Positions 12,643 to 22,979 of a stretch of DNA of 64,000 nucleotides are shown here, piece after piece. Source of the stretch: Datura wrightii (lineage: Eukaryota > Streptophyta > Magnoliopsida > Solanales > Solanaceae); the NCBI GenBank assembly GCA_035772735.1, contig JASDFA010000007.1, positions 73,632,501 to 73,696,500 on the forward strand, given 5' to 3'. Under the pieces are notes generated by a model. That model made no database searches, was not told the origin of the DNA, and was given only the letters and a program-made list of their open reading frames with translations. The translations under genes and the position numbers were made by a program. Numbering within the stretch: position 1 is the stretch's first letter; each line of letters starts with the position of its first letter.

Positions 12643-14258
12643 TGATAACGCTCAAATCACACTCCTATAAAAGTATGAAGCGGACATTGTCAATAAAGAA
12701 AAAAACTAGACTGGGGTCGATCCCATAGAGAATATAGTCAAGATGTAGAATAATGCTTAGTATTTATGCTTTTAGTTCAATTATCTCCTGAATGGGGGGT
12801 TTTAAAGAAGTAATCAAGTAAGAGTATATTAAATTGATGTTGTTTTCAAGTTTATGCAATTAACTAAGGAAGTGATCCCTATGGATTCATAACGACTTTG
12901 GGTGAATGCACTAGTGATTTATCTCAATACTTAGCCTATAGAACTGATAACATAGGTTCATCCAAATGATTGGTTCCTCCCTATCGGATGACTATACTCA
13001 ATCACCAAATTAGGTCTCTTTAGTGTTTTCACTTTAACCGTTATCAATTTTCTCCAAATTAACTATCCTGCGACCACAACTCAAGTTATTGAATGAATCA
13101 TAAAGTTCAAGGCTTTATCGTTCTTCTCTTTTCCTAATCTCTACCTCTCTGGGTTCAAACAAGTATAGAATTCAGGCAAGTCCTAATGTTCCGCTGTGTT
13201 AAGAAATGTTTAAGATGAAGAGAAGACAATACAAATATAAGTATTAGTTTTAAATCACTATAAACAAACTCTAGTTAGTTATTCCACCGTTGTTCCCATA
13301 ACCCTAGTTATGGAGGTTTTAGCCTCTCATGTTTGTAAGAAAAAATTAGAATTCATGAAAGAAATCATAATTAGAGACTTACAATGATGATTGAAATAAA
13401 ATCCAATTGATTATTGCACAATTCAACTTCGAACAATTCAACAATAATGAATAATATCTCCAAGAATATTGAAAAACTCAAGAAGAATCTCAAAAGTATG
13501 GTTCTCTCTCAAAAAGTTGGTCTCCTAAAAACAATAACCTAGAAAAGTATTTGTACAAATAATCAGAAATCTTTCTTGAATTAATAGGGAAACTATTATA
13601 CCTGTTACCGCCAGATCCTACGAGTCGTAGCTTATGGTTACGAGCCGTACCTTCTGTCCATACAATGCTAGACAACTTTGAAATTGGTTAAGTCCTTGGA
13701 GCCAGTACGACTCATACAATGCTGCTACGAGTCGTACATTTCTGTAGTGGTCTGATACTGTGAAGTCTGGCATCCTTTGAATATTTCCACGAGTGCTTTG
13801 GTACGACTCATTACCTTGATCTCACGGCTCGTGGTATCCTATCGTACCTTGAAATCTGCCAAACAACATTTGCTCTGAAGTTCACCACGACTCCTTGGTA
13901 TGAGTCGTATGTGGTCATCACGACTCGTGGTTGCTACCCATACTAGGAGACTAGACAAGTGCATACTTCTGTAATTTTCTACGACTCCTCTAGTATGGCT
14001 TGTACTAAGAGTCGTACTTGGCCATCACCTTATGCAGTTCCTATGGATTTTATCATGAATGCATAGTACGACTCGTACCACCAAGATATGGCTCGTACTG
14101 AGGCTGCAACTTCACCATTTTCTGCACTCTTTTCAGTTCTTTTACAGAATCCAACTCTAACACATGATTTCCTTGAAAATAAATCAAAAGTGCATCATAT
14201 CTATATAAATACACCTAAGACTTAAGCGTCGAAAGTGTTGTAAACCCACACCACATCA
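12643..14258 (-). repeat. 3' LTR of C (about 1616 bp)
   Basis: It aligns over its length with 37075-38700, for example GATGAAGAGAAGA and ACGAGTCGTAGCTT. The right end (ACACCACATCA) borders a purine tract. Many ACGAGTCGTA / TACGACTCGT words lie in 13610-14100. No coding sequence is seen. Confidence 0.85.
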
Positions 14259-16340
14259 GCACCCTCAACTTAAAATTTTTGCATGTCCTTAGAAAAACAA
14301 AACAAAACTATAACACGACGATTAACTAGAAAGTAAAGTAGAAGACCTACATCTAACACACCAAAATTTGCACACATGACCTTTATCAGATATTGATCCT
14401 TTTTTCATTCAAAACCAAGTCAATTATGCATACATGCAACTACAACTCATGACACACAGGGATCTAGATATGGCATCTAACTATTAGCAAAGACTGAGCT
14501 AACACTAATGTTATTTACATAGATAATTGGCAGAATGCAATGCAAACTATGTTACCCTCACAACAAATGAGAGTCCCCAACACTCAAGATATTTATATAT
14601 ATGAACTTGGGACTAAGAAATAAGACTCTCACTCTCACAAAAAGTTCCAAATATTGCACAATGGATACCATAGGCTTAGCCTTATTTTCTCTATTTTAAT
14701 TTTTTAGATAGTCAGGCTAGAATCACTTTAGGACTTTTATCAGCTTGTAATGTAGGCTTCGGGTCGGTTATGGTAGATATGAAAATAGTGACTAACCCTC
14801 CTTGGCACTACACTACTTGGCTTCACTTTTTACTTTTTACCCCTTTTTCCTTTTTCCTCCCTTTATCTCCATTCAACTTTTATTTGTGGATGTGGTGAAT
14901 TTTCCCTTTTTCTTTTTCAACTTTGTTTCTTGCATATTTCTTTTTCTTTTCTTTTTCTCTTTTTATTTTTTATTTCTTTTTCTTCACCACACTCAATCTT
15001 TCATTAACTAGCTTTTTCTATTTTTCTCCCCCATCTCATCTATGCTCCCTTATTATAGCCACCCTCAACTTAGGTATTTCACCTGAGTTGAGGTTCACAA
15101 TGTCCAAGGAGGGACCAGAGCCAAAACAGGTAAATAAAATAGGGAAGGTAAATGGACTAATCAACGAAAAGGTCACTTTTAGGCTCAAATATGGGATCAA
15201 GGGATTCATTTTATTTGGTAGTTCAATATAAGCTAAAAATGGGCTAAATCAAAAACAGCCTATGATCCTTTCCTAACTAACTGTCCTACCTATGTGAAGA
15301 CCAACCAGGCAAATTCTAGATCCTCTGCACAGTATTGAACTAGGTAAGAATCCTTGCTCACACATGGTACAGGTTTGCATTTATTCTACCTATCTGGTTC
15401 ATGCAGAGCTAAGCTACAATTACACATGCTAGTCTATCAAATGCCATAAAAAGATCCACAGTAGTCACGCTTTACAATCAACATACACGGCTAAACACAA
15501 TATTTTTTTTTAAAAAGGGTCATTTGTTTGACAATCTACAAAACATCAAGGACACGTGCATTTATTAGTTGTAAAGTACGTCTAAACTACTTCTAGCTAA
15601 ACAAAAAATAAAAATAAAATTCCAAACATGCTGGTTCTAATAGATAGCATGTCCAAGGGAAAAGAAACACGGCAAACAAAAATCCTTGGACGATCAAGAC
15701 TCAAAAGGAAGGTACACCCCCTTCAAAAGTCATTCTTTGTCCCCAGAGTACTAAAAAATGAAAAACTAAGAGAGGGATATACCTATGGCGCTCTAAGTGC
15801 TCTTGTCATCCTGAAAAGGCAGGTGTGGAGGCACACTTCCCTCTGCTATAATTGTGGTGCCAACAGTGGTCGGTGCACTCAATGGTATAGAAATAAGGGA
15901 AGTGATCACCCCCTCAATAGTCATGGCCACCTCAGCAACCTCATCAACTACCAGGGCTAAATGTGTCTCACCTAAAGGGTCCTACCTGCAAGCTCTCCAA
16001 GGACAGTACTGGAACTCCCTGCTCCTCTATCTCTCTCCTACATCTCCAACAAGTGCTCGTCATAAGACTACAGGCTCTCCACTGTCGCCTGCTTGTGCTC
16101 CTTCTTCTCTTTTCTCTTTCTCTTCTTTGAGGGCTCATCATCAACTACCTCTAAGGTGCTCTTCTTCCCCTTCTCTCCACCAGCTATTGTCAGAGTGCAT
16201 AATGTCCTAAGGTAGAGCTCCTTATCAATCTCAACATCTAGCTCCTAGAATGGTGGAGGCTGCTAATATGACCGGCTGTCTAGACGATGGCTTGGGTACC
16301 TGACTCCATAGAGCCCTCAACTCATATTTTAAGCTACCTG
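14259..16340 (-). other. C: 3' untranslated region
   Basis: This follows the accessory ORF on the minus strand. It begins at the LTR with a likely polypurine tract (TTAAGTTGAGGGTGC, complement of 14259-14273) and contains a long pyrimidine-rich plus-strand tract at 14815-15015. An AATAGTGACTA block near 14788 resembles blocks in D (about 22445) and F (about 30810). The small open frames here follow from base composition; no protein family is recognised. Confidence 0.55.
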
Positions 16341-17870
16341 TATCCGGCTACTCAACTAAGAGCTCACTGAACCAGAGCTCAAAGCTATCTAACCGACTGT
16401 TCAGTCCTCTAGCAGCCTCTTCACTCTCAGCCTTAACCCAAGGCTTGACATTATCCATCATCAAGTTGACCTTTTTCTCGATCAACATCAATCTCTTTGC
16501 CATCTTCTGGAGAAAGTCATGGGCCACCAATATATATCCTGAAGGAACCTGCCCCAATATAGAAAGTGGAGGTGTGGAGGAAGTGTTGGGGTTAGCTGCT
16601 GTGTGGTCAGCTTCTGTAGCTGACATCTTGCTCTGCTCCACCGAGGTTAGGGCATCTATTTGCTCGCCCCCTGCTGACTATTGTGGTGGGACCGCTGCTA
16701 GTAATCTAACCCAATTTACCAGGTTCATGTCATCTCGAATCAACCCTATATCCACAGTCTTGTGTCCCCCAAACTCAATATCAATCTATGCTATCACCCT
16801 CACTCTGGAGTATCTACAAAATCTATGTATGAGAACCAGGAATGGGATAGTGGTTCTCAAGCCCAGAGCACGATCCCGGATCTCATTAGCTATCACTCTC
16901 GAGATGGTAATGGCATATCTATACATGATACATGCCACCAATGCTTCTCTGTCAGCATTCAGGGTGTTGTCATTTACTGTTGGTGCCAGCTTGTGGGAAC
17001 CAGTCTCCAACAAGCCTTTGCCATGAGTTGAGCAAAGCCTTTGTGGCTTGTCGTCTACTGGTCACCCACTCTACCTCCTCCTTTTCCTCGGCTATAACCC
17101 CAGCTAGCCATCTCACTTGCTTCTGTCTCCCTTTGAGGGATAGCTGCTTAACCCTTTTTAAGGTATCGACTCTATAATCAAACTTTGTTGTGGTAGCTGG
17201 AGCTCTGAACTTTAGCCCATAAAACATCCGGTCAATGGTCCGCTCAAAGACATCAACTGCTCGTCCCGGACCATGAAACTATTAAGCCTGGGCTACTCCT
17301 TCAGTTTCTACCCAGCCTTTTCTTTCTTCTCCATCATCGCCAAGTAGTTGGCGTAGAACTCCCGGACTAGTTCAGCACTGTAGCTATCAGGGGTTCTAGA
17401 TATCCACTCGAACCCATAAAACTCAAAGAGTCATTTCATATCCTGAACCTTATTCAGAGCACCGATTAAAATCAATGGTTCCTCCTGAATGCTCTGCCTG
17501 GGGTGCTGTTTGAATGTGAGAGTGAGGCCCTTCTCATATATCTCCCGAGCATTGGGCACACTCCACCTAATTGTGAGACTCTCTAGAGGCGGAATCTGGT
17601 CATCATTATACTCTCAGGCCTCATCCTCTAAACCAGTCTTATTTGCACTCTCTCTAGATCGGGACTCATCAGACCCTTTCTCAGTATTTGAGCCACTACA
17701 GAACTCTTGAGGTTGTTCACCGACTCCCTCCTCAGACTTGGGAGCATTTGCCGGATAAGCAGAAGTAGCATCGACTTGAACCTTGGCCTCTGCCCTAGTG
17801 GTCCATAGTCATTAATGTCATCAGTATCAATTTGATATTCCTCCAATGAACCACTAGGTTACCCTTCTCT
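16340..17870 (-). pseudogene. C accessory ORF ('putative plant transposon protein' type), frameshifted
   Basis: On the minus strand, open pieces follow one another: EEYQIDTDDINDYGPLGQ (about 17840), ISRTPDSYSAELVREFYA (about 17400), DYRVDTLKRVKQLSLKGRQK (about 17180), ADREALVACIMYRYAITI (about 16960), then a Ser/Thr-rich part and a helical tail KMAKRLMLIEKKVNLMM (about 16500). From memory this layout matches a domain common in plant proteomes, annotated 'putative plant transposon protein' (I believe PF20167), whose role is unknown. It is not gag, protease or pol. Stops near 17330 and 17290 and a frame change near 17000 break it. It lies between the protease remnant and the 3' LTR, so it is an extra gene carried by C. 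Confidence 0.6.
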
Positions 17871-18592
17871 TGCTCGGAGGCTGAAAGCTCATCTACTAGT
17901 GCCCTCTAGGCAACAATTTCAGATCTGGACTCCTTTACTTGGGCATTCTTAGTTTCTCGCTTCTTGATTGCATTGTACCTGTGGAGAAAAGGTTAGTACA
18001 TATGATCTGAGGAAAAAAAATCAAGAAAATAGCTTCAATATTTTACCACGAGTCATCAGTACAAGTCGTACCTAGGTAGTACGATCCGTACTCAGACTCG
18101 TAGTATCTCCTGACACAGTTACAACTCATTGGTAAGACTCGTACCAGGATGATATAATTCGTACTAATGGTCATAGGAGAAATTACAGCCATTGTAGCTT
18201 TCAGTATTTTTGTACGACTCATTGTTACGGATCGTAGTTGGATTCTACGAGTCATACTAAGGGTTGTACTACTGCTTTTGAACTTGACCCTTTTCTGATT
18301 CGTGGTACAACCACCAGGTACTACTCGTAGTGAGATACCATGGGTCATACTAGGTCCCGTACCATGAGTTTCCAATTTAACATACTTGGGACAGTCCCAA
18401 TGAATCATCCTTCGAGTTGTAGTACTAAACTAGGAGTCGTAGGAAGGATCGTGAAGCCCGCCCTCACCTTATGCAGGTCCATTTGTGCAAGTAGGTACAT
18501 TTTTTAGATGGGTACTCAGAATTCCCCACCCCATTGATGCAAACTACATCATTATCACCTACCTGCTCAATCCCCAACATGCTTCATACCCC
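17871..18592 (-). other. C: noncoding link with clustered GTACGAGTC words
   Basis: Internal C sequence left of D. The stretch 18050-18450 is crowded with degenerate copies of TACGAGTCGTA, the same word as in the C LTR. The 121-aa open frame at 18408-18043 lies across this array and has no recognisable domain, so I do not call it a gene. Confidence 0.5.
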
Positions 18593-18837
18593 TGATCTTG
18601 GGCATAATTACATGCCAAAGTGATACTTTATAACTTAGTTTTGTCTTGTTTATGTATTTAATTATATACATTTTCATGCCTTTTTATATAAATGAGAAGA
18701 AATATTAACCAACATGATTAGTCTTTGTTTTTGAAGGAAGTAATGCATTGGAGGACCCAATCTATGATTTGGTGAAGTGGAGGAATGATATCGGGAGCGA
18801 AACACCAAAGTTGGAATAAATTGGGCGATTTCCAGAG

Positions 18838-18999
18838 GGCTTCCGCGATACCTCTGTGACTCGTTGGCAGTGCTCCGCGATACACTCCGTGAGACGTTAG
18901 CAGTGCTCCGCTTTACACTCCGTGACACGTTGGCAGTGCTCCGCGATACACACCGTGTCACGGAGGCAGTGCTCCGCGATACACTCCGTGACACGTTGC
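18838..18999. repeat. 33-bp minisatellite in D 5' LTR, about 5 units
   Basis: Units are of the type GTGCTCCGCGATACACTCCG followed by TGACACGTTGGCA. They sit just upstream of the TATA box, in U3, so they may act as promoter or enhancer repeats. The array is GC-rich and CpG-rich against AT-rich surroundings. Confidence 0.9.
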
Positions 19000-19027
19000 T
19001 TGTTATTCCGAGAAAAATTCCCACTAG

Positions 19028-19036
19028 TATAAATAG
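19028..19036 (+). promoter_or_regulatory. TATA box, D 5' LTR
   Basis: TATAAATAG about 30 bases after the repeats. It is kept in the 3' LTR (23416-23424), in the LTR fragment at 52453-52461 and, inverted, near 54083. Confidence 0.75.
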
Positions 19037-19935
19037 AACACTTAGGTTTTATTTTTAGGAATTATGACTTGGTTGATCAAGAACGTGGGTTACAGGCAGT
19101 TGAGGGGACGAAAATCTTAGGGTTCTTCTCTATCTCTTTCTTCTTTATTTCAATTGTTTGTATGATTAACACTCATTTGATGATGTTTAATCCACACATG
19201 AGTGGCTAAATTCACTTCTTGCTGAGGTTAAGAACATTTGTAGTGGAATGTAATTATTGATCATCTTAGTTTTTCATCTTTTCTTCCATGGTTGTTCTAT
19301 TAATTCTTGTTCTTACTGCATTAATGTTTGGCCAATATTAATGTATATCTAAAAAATCCGATTTGCGCTCGAAAGAGAAAGAAATTGGAAAGTTGTGAAT
19401 TAATAGGATATGATCTCTTCTTGATTTGGGAAAATTAAGAATTGATTTACTTTCAGAATAGAAATATATATGAAAGTCATATTAGTCAATTAAGGAATCG
19501 GTTTCGTATGGCTAGAACATGAATTTCTTCTTATCACAGAAATGTAGGTGGAAGGTTCATGATTCTTAAGTTGGGTTAAATACGAGAGTTTTAATCCATA
19601 AGCAATAATTCTTGACTAGCAACCGAAGGAAAGATTAACCACTTTGTATCAATAGATTGCTTCCTTATATGTTTGTCTTAGCCTCAGCATGCTCATTACT
19701 ATAGTTCAGACTCAAATTGTACATTTTCTATAGATTAGTAAATTAGGAAACAAACTCCCAAACTCTTTTGGAAACTGTTGTCTGCATTATTAGAGTTAGA
19801 GTTTATTAACGCTTAATTCGATTATTACCTTGGTCCAGTCCCTGTGGGATCGATACTTGGCTTACTTCAGCCATTTTACTACTTGTTCGACCACGTGCAC
19901 TTGCGTGTAGTTGTGAAAAACACCGAACAAGTTTT

Positions 19936-19953
19936 TGGCGCCGTTGTCGGGGA
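19936..19953 (+). other. Primer binding site of D (tRNA-Asp type)
   Basis: TGGCGCCGTTGTCGGGGA lies a few bases after the LTR end and matches the complement of the plant tRNA-Asp 3' end at nearly every position. Confidence 0.85.
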
Positions 19954-20069
19954 CTAGCAATTGGTAAAATTGTTTTCTTAAGTGTTAGCTTACGATTTCT
20001 ATATAAGTGCTGACAACTTGGTCTTTGTGTTTGTTTTAATTCTTTTTTTTTTCGGATACCCTTCTTGAC

Positions 20070-20861
20070 ATGACATCGTGGAATACAAATGGTTTAAATG
20101 ATGGATACTTATATTTTGGCGAATCTTGTCTTAATTGCGGAGGACCCCACTTGTGGCAACACTGTAACACGTGCAATATATGTGGTGGTCAAGATGGCCA
20201 TTGGGATGGCTGTCCGAATGCATACTCCCCTCCCCCAAGCCCCTACTATGATCCTTCTGTTGTTTTTGCCGAATGTAGGCATGCTGAAAAGGAGGACTTG
20301 GGATGCCAAGCTCGACTAGAAGACATGCTAAAACAACTCCTGGATCAATCAGAAGCAATGAAGGAGGCGATGGCAGTATTGAGAATTCAGCAAGAAGAGA
20401 GTGCAGAGGCTTTAGAAAGGATGAGCGTCAAAGTCACGGAGATGATTGTTGAGGCTGAAGCTTGTGATAAATTGCAGGTAACAGTTTTAGGCGATATTCA
20501 AGAGGAACTACAAGAGGAAGACAAGGGTGAATTTGTGGATGAATCCCAACAATTAGAGTCTCTTGAGTGTCCCCGTGATGGGCTCACACTTATGGAAAAT
20601 TCATTCATGGAAGAAGAGATAGAGTATACCCCAGTTGACATTAATGGAGAGGTAGATGTCAATGCTGAGAAGATGTTTACAGGTAAGGAGGTCAAGCACA
20701 ATGCAGTTTCAGAGTTGAGGTGTATTGGACCACACTCGAAGCATTTTTCGACATTAAGTTTGGTTGACGACATAGAAATAGAGTCTTCCAAGCTTATAGA
20801 GAAATGTCTAGAGGAGGACCAAGCCCCGTATATTTTGAAATTTGCTGACTCGGAGAGATAA
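20070..20861 (+). CDS. D ORF: twin zinc-knuckle, coiled-coil gag-like protein (263 aa)
   Basis: The start MTSWNTNGL lies 117 bases after the primer site. Residues about 21-50 hold two cysteine/histidine clusters, CLNCGGPHLWQHC and CNICGGQDGHWDGC, like retroviral zinc knuckles but at the N-terminus. A Pro-rich stretch (about 51-60) and a helical, probably coiled-coil segment (about 80-140) follow, then an acidic region. The protein may bind element RNA. I see no capsid core, protease or RT. After the TAA at 20859-20861 the same frame stays open to a TGA at 21105-21107, ending near AWEATQGY, which F also shows; the ORF was probably longer. It may be an unusual gag or a separate accessory protein. 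Confidence 0.65.
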   Translation: MTSWNTNGLNDGYLYFGESCLNCGGPHLWQHCNTCNICGGQDGHWDGCPNAYSPPPSPYYDPSVVFAECRHAEKEDLGCQARLEDMLKQLLDQSEAMKEAMAVLRIQQEESAEALERMSVKVTEMIVEAEACDKLQVTVLGDIQEELQEEDKGEFVDESQQLESLECPRDGLTLMENSFMEEEIEYTPVDINGEVDVNAEKMFTGKEVKHNAVSELRCIGPHSKHFSTLSLVDDIEIESSKLIEKCLEEDQAPYILKFADSER

Positions 20862-21026
20862 AATGACTTCGCTTACTTAAGGGCCAATAAGTTCAAAAGG
20901 CAACGTCTACTGATTGGTCCTTATAATTTTTCACCACCACCCCTGGAGCATAAGAGGAAATTAGAGAAGAAATTAGGGGTGAGATTTCATATCCTCAAGG
21001 TGGAGGAAAAAGTGGTGAAACTTGAT

Positions 21027-21075
21027 ACGTCATGCCGCGACGTAAAATTAGGCGCTGCTTGGGAGGCAACCCAAG
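21027..21075 (+). other. Paired stem-loops at end of D coding region
   Basis: Stem-loop 1: ACGTC (21027-21031), 7-base loop ATGCCGC, GACGT (21039-21043). Stem-loop 2: CTTGGG (21058-21063), loop AGGCAA, CCCAAG (21070-21075). The same pair occurs in F and, partly decayed, twice in C. It overlaps codons for CRDVK and AWEATQG. A role in RNA processing, packaging or translation is inference. Confidence 0.6.
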
Positions 21076-21107
21076 GGTACCATTTTAATTTCTTGCATTT
21101 AAGTTGA

Positions 21108-22966
21108 TTTTATTTATTTTGCATCTTGTGTTGTTTTGGTGGAAAGTTAAGCACAGATGGAGGGGAAGTCTGAGTACCCGTGGAGGAGTAAGCTAACAAG
21201 TATGGAAGAGAAAAAGTGTGGGGTCGAACACCCATTTGTGCAAAGTTGAAGGAAAGCATGTTGTTAGCTAGGCCTAAAGGTCTCAGGGAGTAATTCTCAC
21301 CCTCTTTAAATGTTAATTTGATGCTATGAGGACATAGCATGATTCAAGTGTGGGGTGAGGAAAATTTCAATTTTTTTTTGTACTTAACAATTTTTGGTGA
21401 AGGTAATGCTTGTGAGGAATTTGTGAGAAATTTGAAAATTTTTTGTGAGTCAAGCATGAATTCATCAACCGTTGGTTTTTCTTTTCGGTTCTTTTCCGAC
21501 GGGGGGTCTTTGAACCGAAGAATTAAAAAAAATTTAAAAAAAGATTTTCTTCTTTGTCTGTATATAATGGTTTATTCATAGTTAGGGACTGTTTCCGACG
21601 ATGGATGGATGACGACCGTCTTGAGGAAAATTAGTCAGTAGGTTGGTTTTTGAACCCGTAGCTAATTGATGGCTTGATGTTCTTGTTATGTGCTATGCAT
21701 GATTGTAAGATACAAGTGTGGTTAGTGTTGAAGCATGTAAGAAGTGTATAACTATGTGTGAGACACTTAGGCTCTTGATTTTGACTCAATGTGATTGAAG
21801 CTTAATTTTGAGTTCCTGTGATTAGCTGAGTTAAGAGTCTGCGGAATGTGTCTTGAATTAAACATGTGCTGTGAGTGTAAGTTTTTTGAATATTCCATGC
21901 TATTGTGGAATGTATAGATATTGCCTGGTGTGTATATAAAATGAAATGAAGGATGTGAATTGTAGGAGATGATTTAGGCATTTCTTTGAATGAACCTAAA
22001 TGTTATCCCTCACTTTACCTACCTTGAATATTTAATCCTAGTTAGCCCCACTGAGCCTTGAGCCTATTCTTTGATAGCTCCAACATAAGCTTAATCCTTT
22101 TTCTTTCATTAGCCTTGAATTTGATCCAAAACTCCGAAGCGCTTAAGTGAAAAATCCCAAAGAGTGAAGGAGTGAGAGCGTGAGAAAGAAGGAAAAGTAG
22201 AAGTTATAAAAGTTTAGAAAAGGACAAAGGTGCACTTGTGTGAAAATGGTTGATTATTAGTAGGGAGTAAGAAAATAAATGAATGAAAAAAAATTTTTGC
22301 TTAAGTACTCCTTACTACTAAGCTGAGTGTGCTTAAAGAAAGGGGAACAAGAAGAAAAAATTTAGGATTGAAAAGAATGAGGTTGAAGTAAGAGAAGAGA
22401 TATCCTTAATGAAGGTTGAAGTTATTAAAAGCGCTTGGGGAAGATAGTCACTATTACTGGCCAGAATAGTACCTACCTGTCCCTTAGCTTACATTACAAC
22501 CCATTAAGTCCTACTTGATCTTACATTCATACATCCTTAAATGAGTGGAGCAAAACACTAAGGGCAAGCTTATGGGTCACTACATGATGCATGTGAATTC
22601 TTTGTTAGAGCGAGCGTAATTTTTATTCATATACCCATACTTGGTGTGATATGAATATTTGTGAGTAAATAGGGGTAACTCTCTTGTTGTGAGGGAATAT
22701 GTTTAATGAGAGATAACATCGATGTCGGATTTCTTGATCAGTTGATTTGCATGAGTTTGCCAAGATTGAGAGTCGATTCTTGAGGTTAGGAAGTCATAAC
22801 GGAGTTGTATATCATTTCATCGATTAAATCGTGCATGCTCTATTTTTAACTTGTTATCTTAAATAATCATTATAGCCGTAGCTTGAATTATCTTGCTAAA
22901 TTAGCTATGTGTGAGTCTTCATGTGCATGAGATGTAAAAGGTTTGTTCGAGCACGAACAAGACTTT
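21108..22966 (+). other. D: 3' untranslated region
   Basis: About 1.9 kb without a recognisable gene. AAGTGTGGGGT-type words occur at about 21214 and 21344 as well as at the final polypurine tract. Much of the block matches F on the other strand (for example GATTAGCTGAGTTAAGA at about 21821 against its complement near 31435). Confidence 0.6.
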
Positions 22967-22976
22967 AAGTGTGGGG
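22967..22976 (+). other. Polypurine tract of D
   Basis: AAGTGTGGGG ends three bases before the 3' LTR. It matches the tract beside the 3' LTR of F. Confidence 0.75.
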
Positions 22977-22979
22977 TTG

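Larger units (their letters stand above)
18593..19929 (+). repeat. 5' LTR of D (1337 bp)
   Basis: Runs from TGATCTTGGGCATAAT to AACACCGAACA. It contains the 33-bp repeats (18838-18999) and a TATA box. It has AAAAAATCCGATTTGCGC near 19352, which is deleted from the 3' LTR but present in the related fragment near 52750. Confidence 0.9.

Noticed and set aside
14802..15231. Phe/Leu-rich membrane-like open frames
   Set aside because: They arise from a T/C-rich tract in the C 3' untranslated region.
16445..17026. 193-residue open frame on the plus strand
   Set aside because: It lies antisense to the C accessory ORF, whose minus-strand fragments form a consistent protein; the plus frame shows no domain.
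18864..19058. Repeat protein AVLRDTLRDTL
   Set aside because: It is the translation of the 33-bp LTR minisatellite; the same frame recurs at 23251-23445.
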